Shown here: in pieces, positions 21,295-32,100 of the stretch
How positions within the stretch are numbered: position 1 is the first letter of the stretch
Layout: each line of letters starts with the position of its first letter
NCBI GenBank assembly: GCA_003013855.2
Contig: ML058526.1
Coordinates: forward strand, 4,650,001-4,714,000
Direction of reading: 5' to 3'
Length of the DNA: 64,000 bases
DNA from: Liriodendron chinense
Taxonomy: Eukaryota > Streptophyta > Magnoliopsida > Magnoliales > Magnoliaceae
Program-made: the position numbers and the translations under genes
Notes under the pieces: generated by a model
What the model was told of the DNA's origin: nothing
The model's database searches: none
The model's input: the letters and a program-made list of their open reading frames with translations, nothing else

Positions 21295-21515
21295 AGTTTA
21301 AGGTTAGGATTAGGGTTTAGGGTTAGTGTTAGTCATTAGTTATGGTTTAAAGACTAGGGTTAGAGTAAGAGTTTAGGTTTAGTGTTAGGGTTAGGGTCTA
21401 AAGTTTTAGGGTTTAAGTTTTAAGTCTAGGGATTTAGTTTTAGTTTAAGATTTAGAATTAGGGTTTAAGTTTAAGTTTAGGGTTAAGATTTAGGGTTTGG
21501 GTTTAGGGGTTTAAA
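21295..21515. repeat. degenerate telomere-like (TTTAGGG)n array
   Basis: Dozens of variants of TTTAGGG/TTAGGGT (GATTAGGGTTTAGGGTTAG, TTAGGGTTAGGG, TTTTAGGGTTTAAG) over ~220 bp. Plant telomeres are TTTAGGG. The units are too irregular for a recent telomere piece. Confidence 0.75.
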
Positions 21516-21742
21516 AATGGTTCAGCCCGAGACATCCAAACGGCACCCGAGCCAACCATGTTTAGTGTTTTGGGTTTACAAATGGATCAGCCCAAGCCAA
21601 CCAAGCGACCCAGTTTGCACCTGAGCCAACCCTGTTTAGGGTTTTGGGTTTAGAAATAGCTCAGCCCGAGCCAACCCTATTTAGGGTTTAAGGGATTAGA
21701 AGTAGCTTACCCCAAGCCAGCCAGGTCGCACCCGAGTCAGCT
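21508..21742. repeat. tandem repeat of 45-75 bp units
   Basis: Four units start at 21508, 21573, 21647 and 21693. Each has GGTTTA-AAAT-G-TCAGCCC-AGCCAACC, and the first three end in a TTTAG-GTTT block. Unit length varies by internal deletion. Confidence 0.7.
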
Positions 21743-22032
21743 TGGACGGTCCGACCAGCGACCACAGTCAACAACATGACCTATTCCAATTATACAAGCA
21801 CCCAGCCTATTCCAAAACCCCCAAATTATACAAAAACCCTATCTGATTGTCCATTTCACAAAACCCCCAATTTTCTTTCATAAATACCTTTGATTTGGAG
21901 AGCCGGTGGTTGTCGAGAGTCGGCAGCGAGCGGACGATCCCGGAACAGGTGCGGGACGCCGGAACGGGTGCGGACAACGGCCAGAGGAGTAGGAGGGAGC
22001 AGCTTGGGTAGGGTAGGGTAAATGGGTTAGGG

Positions 22033-22033
<1 letters not shown>

Positions 22034-22117
<84 letters not shown>
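22034..22117. repeat. (AT)n microsatellite
   Basis: About 42 AT units without interruption, following GGGTTAGGGTA. Confidence 0.95.
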
Positions 22118-22118
<1 letters not shown>

Positions 22119-22344
22119 TACTATACACTAGATACCAAATCGAGTCAGGTTTCGAGTAGGTTTGGTTCGAATTTGGGTCGGGTAGGTTGGATTTAAGGAT
22201 AATTCGGGACCAACCCAAGTAAGATTCAGATATAGGATTTTATACTTGACCCGAGCCAACTCAGACAAATAGATGATTCTGAATCGAGTTTGAACGGTTC
22301 GGTCGAGTCGAGTCAACCGAGTTGACCCAACCCATGCCAAGTTC

Positions 22345-22508
22345 TAGGCCCCACCATGATATATGTGTTTTATCCATGTTGTCCATCCATTTTTTCTAAA
22401 TCGTTTTAAGGCTTGATCTAAAAAATGAGGAGATCTAAATCTCAAGTGGACCACACCATAGGAAAACAATAGTGATTGAATGTCCATAATTAGAAACCTC
22501 GCAGGGGA
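22345..22508. mobile_element. foldback MITE, left part (split by an insertion)
   Basis: 'AGGCCCCACCATGATATATGTG', 'TTTATCCATGTTGTCCATCC' and 'CAAGTGGACCACACCATAGG' are the left arm of the GTGGGCCC family. It resumes at 24483 after a ~1.96-kb insertion. Confidence 0.65.
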
Positions 22509-22513
22509 CACTA

Positions 22514-24476
22514 TGAAATTATGTCACTTTGATAACACTTATAGACGCGTATGCGTGCGGAAGCTTAGAACAAAGCAACTAGAATTATAACCAAGTCCTA
22601 GAGGGGGGGTGATTAAGACCTTTTTGAAATTCTTTTCGCTTACTTATGACATTTAACAATTCAAACTAACAATTCAAACTAAGTAAGTAAGAACGTTTCG
22701 GCTTCCAAGTCTAAGTAGGTCCAATCATAAGACTAGCATAAGACAAACAATTAAGCTACCTAATCTAATCAAGCATATAATCTATGCATACTAAGTAGAC
22801 TATATGAGAATGGATTATATAAGCTAAAGTATACTCCAATTAGTGAACATACATCGTGTGTGTGAATGTGCATATCTAGTGCCTAACATACATTCCAATT
22901 AAGCATTCATAATTAAACAATTAAACCACATGCATAATAGGAAATGTACTCAAATACAATCTCAAACACATCGATGTATAGTGGTTCAACTATATTTCTA
23001 CTCCACTCCTAGTTCAAGTACTCACCCTTTAAGCATATCGGCATTCACTAGGGAGTTTAAATCAGGTTCCTCCCAACCTAGGTGTTTTTACTCGGATCTA
23101 CCCTACTAAGGAGTTTACAGGTTCCTCCCAACCTACACGTTTACACCCATATTGGTGGCTTCCCTTAGAGACTTATTTTAGGCCTAACAAACGTGCCAAG
23201 GATCGTCAAACGAACTTAAAATTTAGGCTCAACAAACAAGCCAAGGATCGACAAACACCCCTAGACTTTTAGGCTCAACTAGTAAGTCAATGATCGACAA
23301 ACGAACCTAGATTGAGTTTGATAAACAAACTCTATACTCAAATCCCCACAGAAAGAAAGTGGATGGACTTAACACAAATTGACAACCTTACTTGTCGGAT
23401 TGAGCCTCGTTAATGCGCCACTTCAGGTAGTTTGATCTCCACTCTCCCATGCTTCAATCAGCTCCCCTTTATGCTCCCACGATCATTGATGCCGCCGCTT
23501 TGCTAAGGTTTCAACTCCAAGATCAGTTCTCTTGCATATGATGCTCAATTGGAGATACCCAAGGTGCTAGGAGATGGTGAATTCTCTACAAATTGTTGGA
23601 AATGAGTTTACTAAATGGATGTACTTATTTGGATTCCTAGGTGGTGTTTAAACAAGTATTTTGCTTATGATTAAGCTGTCTAAACTCCTAAGAATCAAGA
23701 GAAAGCAAGCCCATTCTCATTCAAGCCTTGAATGCTCTAACTTTGTGATAAATCACAAGGAGAATGACTTGGATATGTTAGGATTAGAGCTCCTAATGGT
23801 ATACGATGGTGGTGGCTTCTAAATCACTAAACTCTCTCTCCTTAGCCTAAAAAATGTCTCTACCACTTTTATAGAAAAATCTATAACGAACAGAAAACAA
23901 CCGCTTCAATTGGATCGAAACCCTATTTCGATGACATCAAAATATATCCATAAAATTTTCTTAGTTGCTGGACATCCAATTTCGATGTCATCGAAAAATC
24001 TATTTTGATAGATCGAAAGGATCTTTGATGGGGTCAAGACTGTCCAGATAATTTATATTTTGCTGGACATGTTCGATGGCTCAAAACTGATTTTGATGGC
24101 ATCGAAGACCAATCATAATGTATTTCGATGGTATCGAAACACAATCGAAAACTGTTGTTTAGGCCTGATTAATTACAACAGCTTCCACTTCTTAAATTAA
24201 CCCAATTTATCATATTTTTCTATACGATCTAAGGCTAATCAAGATAACTAAGGGTTTTCTTACTTGGTCGAAGTCATCTAAGATGTTTTCAGTGTTTTGG
24301 TTCAAAGAGATAGGGTCACCAAGGCATCTCATTTACCTGTTCTTCTTCCTTGATACTTCTGGTCTACTTCAATCTTCAGTCTTCAACTAGGCAAGGCTCA
24401 ACCGACACTACAACTCAAGGACACATGTGACTGACAAATAAGGTGCACTAGTATGCTATAAAAAAGTGCACTAACG
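22514..24476. mobile_element. ~1.96-kb LTR-like insertion inside a MITE, probably a solo LTR
   Basis: CACTAT is present on both sides (22509-22514 and 24477-24482). Taking CACTA as a 5-bp duplication, the insert starts TG and ends CG. No domain-coding frame is present. The CCTAGAGGGGGGGTGATTAAG block near 22598 resembles a segment common in LTRs of SIRE/Maximus copia elements. The subfamily call is from memory and tentative. GATGGCATCGAA-type motifs recur at 23930-24140. Confidence 0.5.
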
Positions 24477-24482
24477 CACTAT

Positions 24483-24768
24483 AATGTTTATTGGACATCC
24501 AACTTATTGATTAGATAATCAAACCTGGACGAAGGGAAAAAAAAAAAAACAAATATCAGCTTGATCCAAAACTTTTGTGGCCCTAATAAGTTTTTACTGG
24601 TTGGTGTTTAGTCAACACTGTTTCTTATGATGTAGTCCAGTTGAAATTTGGATATACCTCATTTTTTAGATCAAACTATAAAATGATATGAAAAATTGAA
24701 TAGACAGCGAGCATGAAACACATATATCATGGTAGGCTCAAAGAGCACCAACCATTAGCTAGAGCTGG
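24483..24768. mobile_element. foldback MITE, right part
   Basis: Continues the element at 22345: 'TGTTTATTGGACATCCAACTT', 'AGCTTGATCCAAAACTTTTGTGG', 'CATATATCATGGTAGGCTC'. The very end (ACCAACCATTAGCTAG) matches the Mutator-type terminal region of 9562-10024. Confidence 0.65.
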
Positions 24769-24948
24769 ACACGAACTGAGTTTAACCATTTAGATCGACT
24801 TGGTAAAACCCTGTTCGAACAGAAACTCTTATTGTTCGAACTTTGTTCGAACACACATGACGTGTTCCAAAAAAAAATTCAATTCAATTTCAAACACAGT
24901 CCTGTTCAACTCGAACTCAAACTCGACTTGAATATTGATCGACTCGAC

Positions 24949-24951
<3 letters not shown>

Positions 24952-25040
<89 letters not shown>
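24952..25040. repeat. compound (TA)n(GA)n microsatellite
   Basis: TA run 24952-24980 followed directly by 30 GA units 24981-25040. Confidence 0.95.
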
Positions 25041-25043
<3 letters not shown>

Positions 25044-25312
25044 GTGGATGACAAATAAACGTGACCGTGAGCCCAGGAAGGTTTCAATGGTAGACATCAT
25101 TCTCCTCACTGTTTCTGTGGTGTAGTCCATTTGAGTTTTGTATCTGCCTCATTTCTTATTTAATGCCTTAAAATAAGCTGTACAAATGGATAGACGGAGT
25201 GGATAAAACAAATACATCATGGTGGGACACACGGAACGAAAAACTCGGACCGAATCGTTGTCCACCTCTACCACTAGCCATTGGCTTAGTGGCAGCGTCA
25301 CCAGCCAAACCT
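25041..25312 (+). mobile_element. MITE right half, GTGGGCCC family
   Basis: 'GTTTCAATGGTAGACATCATTC', 'TGTTTCTGTGGTGTAGTCC', 'GATAGACGGAGTGGATAAAAC', 'CATCATGGTGGGAC', ending CACTAGCC-TTAGTGGCAGCGTCACCAGCCAA. The left arm is replaced by the GA microsatellite. Confidence 0.6.
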
Positions 25313-25385
25313 TACATCATGTTGCTCATGTACGCACCATATATGTGCCAGCATGGCAGAATAGGTCAAGGGCACGGCGATATTA

Positions 25386-25540
25386 ATGCATTATGTTCAG
25401 GATAAGGTTGCCCAGCTGAAAGACACATAAGCATTTCAAGAGGAAGTTTCAGGTTCCAGTGGTAAGGAGACACTAACCCATCAGTGGGTGGCTGCATCAC
25501 GTGACTATCTGGGTGGGTGAGCTGTATGACTTAAATAAAA
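25386..25540 (+). repeat. SINE-like fragment
   Basis: Shares 'GCCCAGCT-AAAGAC', 'GCATTTCAA', 'CAGGTTC', 'TAAGGAGACACTAA' and a GTGGGTG-TGCAT-GTGACTA tail with 50560-50710, and ends in an A-run. A box B-like GGTTC motif is present. No target duplication found. Confidence 0.45.
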
Positions 25541-26030
25541 AAAAAGGGTTGATCCGTTTGTCAGGTGGACCACAGTTTGTCGCTCTGAATAACTTAGCTG
25601 TAGTTTTCTAACCCATCCACCTGTTTCCAGTGTCTGGGCCCACATGCAGATTGTACTTTTGGAAAAACATGTATAACGTCCGACCAATGATCGATGGATT
25701 AGATCTGGACCGTATCTGCCATGCTGCAGATGTGTGGCGTTTACACGAGCTTTATTGCCCGCGCGTGTGCGCTTAGTGAATCTCCCAAAAACCATTGTGA
25801 CAGTTCACCACCAGTTTGAAAATGGTGGCCACCACTCTCCTTCACGAGACACGGATGGATAGAAAGCCAAACCATCGAAATTGTGGGCCACATTGTGGAG
25901 GGGGGAAATATATAAAAGTACACTCATCAACGATCCGAATGATAGTTATCAAAAGAATGGTTGGAAACAAGATCATGAGTGGTCCAAATCCTAAAGAAAA
26001 AAATTAGACGGCTACTATAATTTTCTACAA
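25541..26030. repeat. dispersed repeat left of the PPR gene
   Basis: The block 25685-25790 (GATGGATTAGATCT, TGTGGCGT-TACA-GA, GCGCGTG, GTGAATCTC) has a diverged copy at 40695-40800. 25830-26030 shows GTGGGCCACA and GGTCCAAATC fragments but no clear boundary. Likely part of the PPR gene's promoter region at its right end. Confidence 0.45.
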
Positions 26031-26199
26031 AATGCGAGATGTTTGGACGGCCTGGATTGACCATACAACTATGCCCTGCCATGTCTCCCATTTGAAGAGT
26101 CACCATCGTTTTCAAAACAGGAGACTCTTTTCCATCAGTAATTCCTCTTTCTTAACCTCAAATTCCCCGACCTCTCTTCTTCTTCTTCCTGTCTCAGAA

Positions 26200-29100
26200 A
26201 TGATACGATTCGCTTCGAATCAGTTAAAAAGCCGAAGAAAGCTCTTTCCAGGAATCGGAGAGAGTCCTTTCAAAACCCTAAACCTAACCATAACCCTTGA
26301 TTGTCTTCTCCAAAGACTCGCTGCTGCAGATGCAGCTTTCTCTTCTTCTTCTGCTGCAGCTGCGGCAGCTTCCAACCCTAGCCTTTCGATATGGCGAAGG
26401 AAGAAGGAGATGGGGAAGGAAGGGCTGCTGGTCGTCCGGGAGCTGAAGCGCTTGCAATCGGACCGAGTACGACTCGACCGAGTCATACGCACGCGCGTCT
26501 CTCGCCTCCTCCGGACCGATCTCCTCGCCGTACTCGCCGAGTTCCAGCGCCAGGGCGAGGTCTTCCTCTGCATGAAGGTCTGCTCCTATTCGCTCCGTAC
26601 GCTCCCCACCCCCACTCTCCCTCTCTCTGTATGGTCTTTTCTCATCAATCTCCTCTTAATGGGCCGGGTTGGCCATTGGGCTTCTGGGCCTTTGTCTTAA
26701 ATGGGCTGGGATTTCTTAAAACATGAAAAATCGCCGCATGCAGCCTGCCACTTGTGTAGGACATCTGGTCCATGCAAAAGGTGGGACCCATCATGAAAAT
26801 CGCCCGTCTCAAAAATTCATGATCCACTCATTAGGTGGGCCCGACCTGTATGTTGAGTCAGACCGTTAGTTGTCCATTTATACCGAGTGTGGCGTGATGA
26901 GGCCGAATGGCCTGATTTTTTTGGCATCCAGCTGGCTGTAGGTGGTCATTTGTCTTATGCTTGACAAATTTTTAGTTACTGGTAAAACGCACGTGCATTG
27001 CACGTGGGAAACGTTAGGTGGGCCATGCATGTAGGACCCAAGCATAGAAGGTTTATGTCTCACAATGACACCCATCAGATAATCCTATCCATCTGAACTG
27101 TGGCCATTAAAGTGACGGCGGAAAACAAAAACAAAAGCTGTCAACAGTCAAATATATAAGTGGACCAACATCATTTTTGGTCCAAGGCATTTTCTTAGTG
27201 AACACTACTTGATAAATGGCCTGGATCATGGGAACGGGTAGTGGATACTATGGGAAGAATCATTCCACAAGTGTTGCACATGGGGCCTGCCAAGGTGTGT
27301 TTATGACATCCAACCAGTCCATTGAGGAAGGCCCGCCATGAATATTGCATGCCTAAAAAATAAGCCAATCCAACCATCATGTGGGCCCCATGTGAATTTG
27401 GAGGTTTTTTGGATTGGTTTTTCCATTATTTTGTGGTGGGGCTCGTTGGAATTGGGTGACTCAAATCTATGCCTGACAGGACCGTTGGGCGATCGATAGG
27501 GTGGTTGGGCACAGGACTTTGCATGGAGAACTCTCTGGACGTTTTTTGAGGGGTTCAAGTGACAGAACTCTGGGCGTCGGGCGACCTAAAGATGGTCTCG
27601 GGCGCCTGACTGGGTGATCGACCGTAAGTCGGTTATGCGCGATCTTGCGCGGTTTTGCGTAAAATGTTTCCAATTCCGGCTATATTGTTATATAAGCAGA
27701 GTGTAAGCGAGATCAGGGTATCCTAGATAAGTAAGGAGGGATTAAGAGAATTCCAGGGTGAGAGAAAGAGCTTGGAGAGCTTGAGTTTCTCTTGTGGGGC
27801 TTTGATTCGGGTTTTGTCTCTTCATTCTCTTGTAACTTCAATTTCATAGTGGATTATTTGTTTTGCGCTGTGATTTTTTACCTGTGAGGGGTTTTTCCAC
27901 ATAAAATCGGATTTGCCTTCTTGTGTGTGTTAATTGTTGCTTGATCGTTACCATTGTGTGATTATCTCGTTTGATTTCCTGCTTTTTCCGCTACGGGCCC
28001 GTTTTTTCCAACAAGTGGTATCAGAGCTAACGTTGGGAGGTAGATCGGAATCTGAGACGAGGTTTCAATGGCGTCGAGCATGAGATTCGACATAGAGAAG
28101 TATTTCGGGAAAAATTACTTCGAACTGTGGAAAGTGAAGATGAAAGGCTTTCTAGTTCAGCAAGGGGTCGAAGAAGCATTGCTTAGGAAGCGATAAGAGA
28201 CTACGAAAGAAGAAGAGTGGAAGAGGGTGGATCAAAAGGCCAAGGTCTCAATCCAGTTGTGCTTAATGGATGAGGTCCTGTACAACGTCATGAGGGAGAA
28301 GACTGCGGCTCATACGTGGGCGAAGTTGGAGAACATCTATGTGAATAAGTTTCTTGAGAATCGTCTATATCTGATGATACAGTTGTTTAATCTGAAGATG
28401 GCGGAGGAGACTGATGTTGAGAGCCACATTAGCACGTTTAATAGGCTTGTTTCAAGTTGTTGGATTTAGATGAACCGATGAAAGACGAATATCAGGCATG
28501 CATCTTGTTGAATTTGTTTCCTGAATCATATGAGTCGTTCAATGACTCTTTGTGCGCGGGCAAGGAGACCATTAGCATTGAGACCGTTATTGCAACCCTC
28601 CAGGCAAAGGTGATGAGAAGAAGAGTGGTAACGTGGAGTCGTCCTTTGACGAAGCACTGGTTGTGAGGGGAAGGAATTCTGAGCGGGGTGAGGGATCTTC
28701 GTCATCAAGATTTAAATACAAGGGCAAAGGGAGGGGCAAAGTGAGGTGCTGGAATTGTGGGGAAGAAGGGCACATGAAGAGAGATTGTCAGAATCTCAAA
28801 CCAAAGTAAGAGAAGTCTGGAGATTCTTCTGGGGAGGGGCTAATACCGTAGAAGCCACAGATGATGGTTGTGATGTTTGCAATGTATTGACTGTATTCGG
28901 TAAGGGGTCTCTCGATGGAGAGTGGCATGGCTACTCCCGCAAGGTGATGGGTAGGTGATGGCTACTCTCGCAAGGTGGTAGGTATTGGTACAGTGCGCAT
29001 TAGGATGTTTGACTGGGATCGAACGGACCTTGACAAATGTGAGGCACGTCCATAGGTTAAAAAAGAATTTGATCTCTCTTGGTGCACTTGAGGCTACAGG

Positions 29101-32100
29101 GTGCGGGTTCATCGGCTGTGATCGGTATTGTAAAGTGAAAAAGGAGGCACTCATGATTATGAAGGCATGAAAGTGCGACAATCTTCACAAGTTGATCAGG
29201 AGCACTTCTCATGGTGGAGCTGTAGGATCGACAACAGAATCCACAGTTGCTCGTATATGGCAAGTACGCAAGGGCCACATGAGAAGAGCAGGGGATGTGA
29301 AGGTATGAGAATAAGTTGGTGGAGGCACGAGAAGCGGTGGAGTTATGATGGAGACGAAGTAGAGATGAAGGATGAGGATGATCGAGTATGGGGAAGTACA
29401 GCATGAAGATTATCGTCATGGTGGAGATTGTTGGAATCAGGTAACTCAAATCTATACTGGATAGGGCCGTCGGGCGATCGACACGGTGGTCGAGTGATCG
29501 ACCACTGCGGACTTTGCATGGAGAACTCTTTAGACGTTTTTTGAGGGGTTCAGGCGACCGAAGATGGTCTCGAGCGCTCGACCGTAAGTCGGTTATGCGC
29601 GGTTTTATGCGGTTTTACATAAGATGTTTCTAATTCCGGCTCTATTGCTATATAAGAAGGGTGTAAGCGAGATTATGGTATCCTAGATGCGTAAGGAGGG
29701 ATTGAGAGAGTTGATGTGACAAATAGATGATTTGTTGGAGGGCGGGTTCATCCAGCCCAGCATATCACCTGTGGGGAGCCCTGATCCTCTTTGTTCGGAA
29801 AAAGGACGGATCCTTCCGTCTATGCATAGACTATCGAAAGCTGAATAAGGCAACGGTAAAGAATAAATACCCGTTGCCCACAGTTGATGATTTGTTTAAT
29901 CAACTAAAAGGGTGCCCGATACTTCTCAAAGATCGACTTGCGGTCAGGGTACCATCAACTACGAGTCAGAAAGGAAGATGTACCTAAGACGGTGTTTAAG
30001 ACGAGCTTTGGGCACTACAGGTTTCTAGTAATGCCCTTTGGACTCACCAATGCTCCCACAGTGTTCATGGACCTGATGAACTGCGTCTTCAGGCCATTTT
30101 TGTACCGATGCGTTATCGTGTTCATTGACGATATCCTCGTGTACTCTACTCCAAGAGCTAACAAGACCATGAAGAACACCTGCGAGCAGTCCTGAACACC
30201 CTTAGGCAACACAAATTGTATGCTGCCCATAACAAGTGCGACTTCTGGAAGGAGGAAATAAAATTCCTAGGTCACATAATTGCGGCTGATGGAATCGCCG
30301 TGGACTGTGCTAAAGTTGCAACCATGCAAGACTGGGAACAACCCAAATCAGCAACGGAAGTAAGGAGTTTTCTTAGACTGGCTGGTTATTATCGTCGGTT
30401 CATCGAAGATTTTTCGAAAATCGCGCGGCCTCTTACCCAGTTGACCTGTAAAGACGTTAAGTACGTGTGTAATGAAAGAGCGGAAGCTGCCTTCCAGGAG
30501 CTCAAAGATAAGTTAACATCCGCTCCCGTACTGGTCCTACCCGAACAAGGTGTTAAGTACACAGTTTACATGGATGTGTCGCAGGTCGGGTTAGGATGCG
30601 TTCTAATGCAGAAAGACAAGGTGATTGCATACATGTCTCGTTAGTTGCGAAAGCACAAGGAGAACCATCCCACTCATGACTTGGAATTGGCCGCCATCAT
30701 TTTTGCTCTGAAGTTGTGGAGACACTACCTGTACGGGGAAGAATTTGAACTCTTTTGCGACCACAAGAGTCTAAAGTATATTTTCACCTAGTGTGATTTG
30801 AATTCGAGGCAGCGTGTTGATGTATGGAAACGCTTAAGGATTTTAACTTTGACGTGTCCTACCATCCAGGCAAGGCAAACCTGGTAGCCGACGTGTTGAG
30901 CCGCAAGAAGGCACTGGAAATTGCGACCCCTCTAATGGTGGAAGAGTGGAACATGGTCAAATGGTTGTAAGATTTTGGTTTGACGTTTACCACAGATGGA
31001 CCATATGAACGAATATCCCATCTTCTCGTAAAGCCAGAATTAGATTGCAGAATCATCGTGGCCTAGGACCGAGATGGATTACTGCGTAAAAGAAGGACCT
31101 AGCGGTCAAGGAAGACAAATCAGAGTGGCGTATTGGGAGTGATGGAGGCCTACGATTCCAAGGCCGTCTTTGTGTCCCAGACATCCTGGAATTGAAGAAC
31201 GAAATTCTAGACGTAGCCCATAAGTCGAAACTAGCAATGCACCCAGGAAGCACTAAGATGTACCAAGATATGAGGGCGTCCTGACTTACTAAAGAGTGGG
31301 GTCGGGTGTATTTTCTTTTGGGGTTGGCGCCTACGCGGCGTCTCTTGTTCAGCTTTTGGGGCAGTTTCTTCTGACCTTGTAGTGGGGACCCAATGGGCCC
31401 CAGTGTGAGGAATGTTATTCATGTTTTTCTGGAATTATATATATCTCCTCTTCTTTTGGAAATGTTCTTCCATGTCTAGGTTGTTTATGTTTTGTTGATC
31501 TATCTCTCTATAAATCTGCATCTAACCATATCTCATGCATGTACCGCATTATGTGGGACCCGAGATATTAGGGGCTAAGGACAACCACGGACCTTGGCAT
31601 CCGAGGCGTCACACCAACCCAACCTCAAGAGCAGTTAGCCCAATGCCTGATCCAACTTGAGCTACCAAACCTAAGGTACAATCTACGAGTGCAAGTGACT
31701 GGTGCAACCCGAACTTTAGTTTGGGTCGGGTCGGGTCAAGGTTTGATTGTGCTTAGGTTGGAAATCCTCAACTCGACAAGTTGAGGTCTCAAGTAACTCG
31801 AGACAACATAAACTAATCTTGTCTTTAGTACGTATAACATGAATAGTCAGGGGCAATTTTTTTCATGCATTTAGTTTTTGGGTTGCAAAATCTTTGCATT
31901 ATTAAAGGACATGGATTTGTTTAAAGCCAAAGAAAAGAGCATTTAGGTGGTGTAAGGAGACCGAACATTTGTTTAACAACATGCAGTTCAGATTTCACCC
32001 CCTTCTCCCTTGAAAAATGATTGGATAGTGGTGATTTCAACCACTTGTTTAAGGGATGATTAACCCCTCATATAATCCTTAACTAAGAAGGGAAAAGACT

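Noticed and set aside
26032..26199. In-frame upstream start of the PPR protein
   Set aside because: The sequence is repeat-like and leader-like; the ATG at 26200 gives a plausible organelle presequence.
26391..26726. Overlapping open frames on both strands of PPR exon 1
   Set aside because: Shadows of the exon in other frames; low-complexity Arg/Pro/Ser content.
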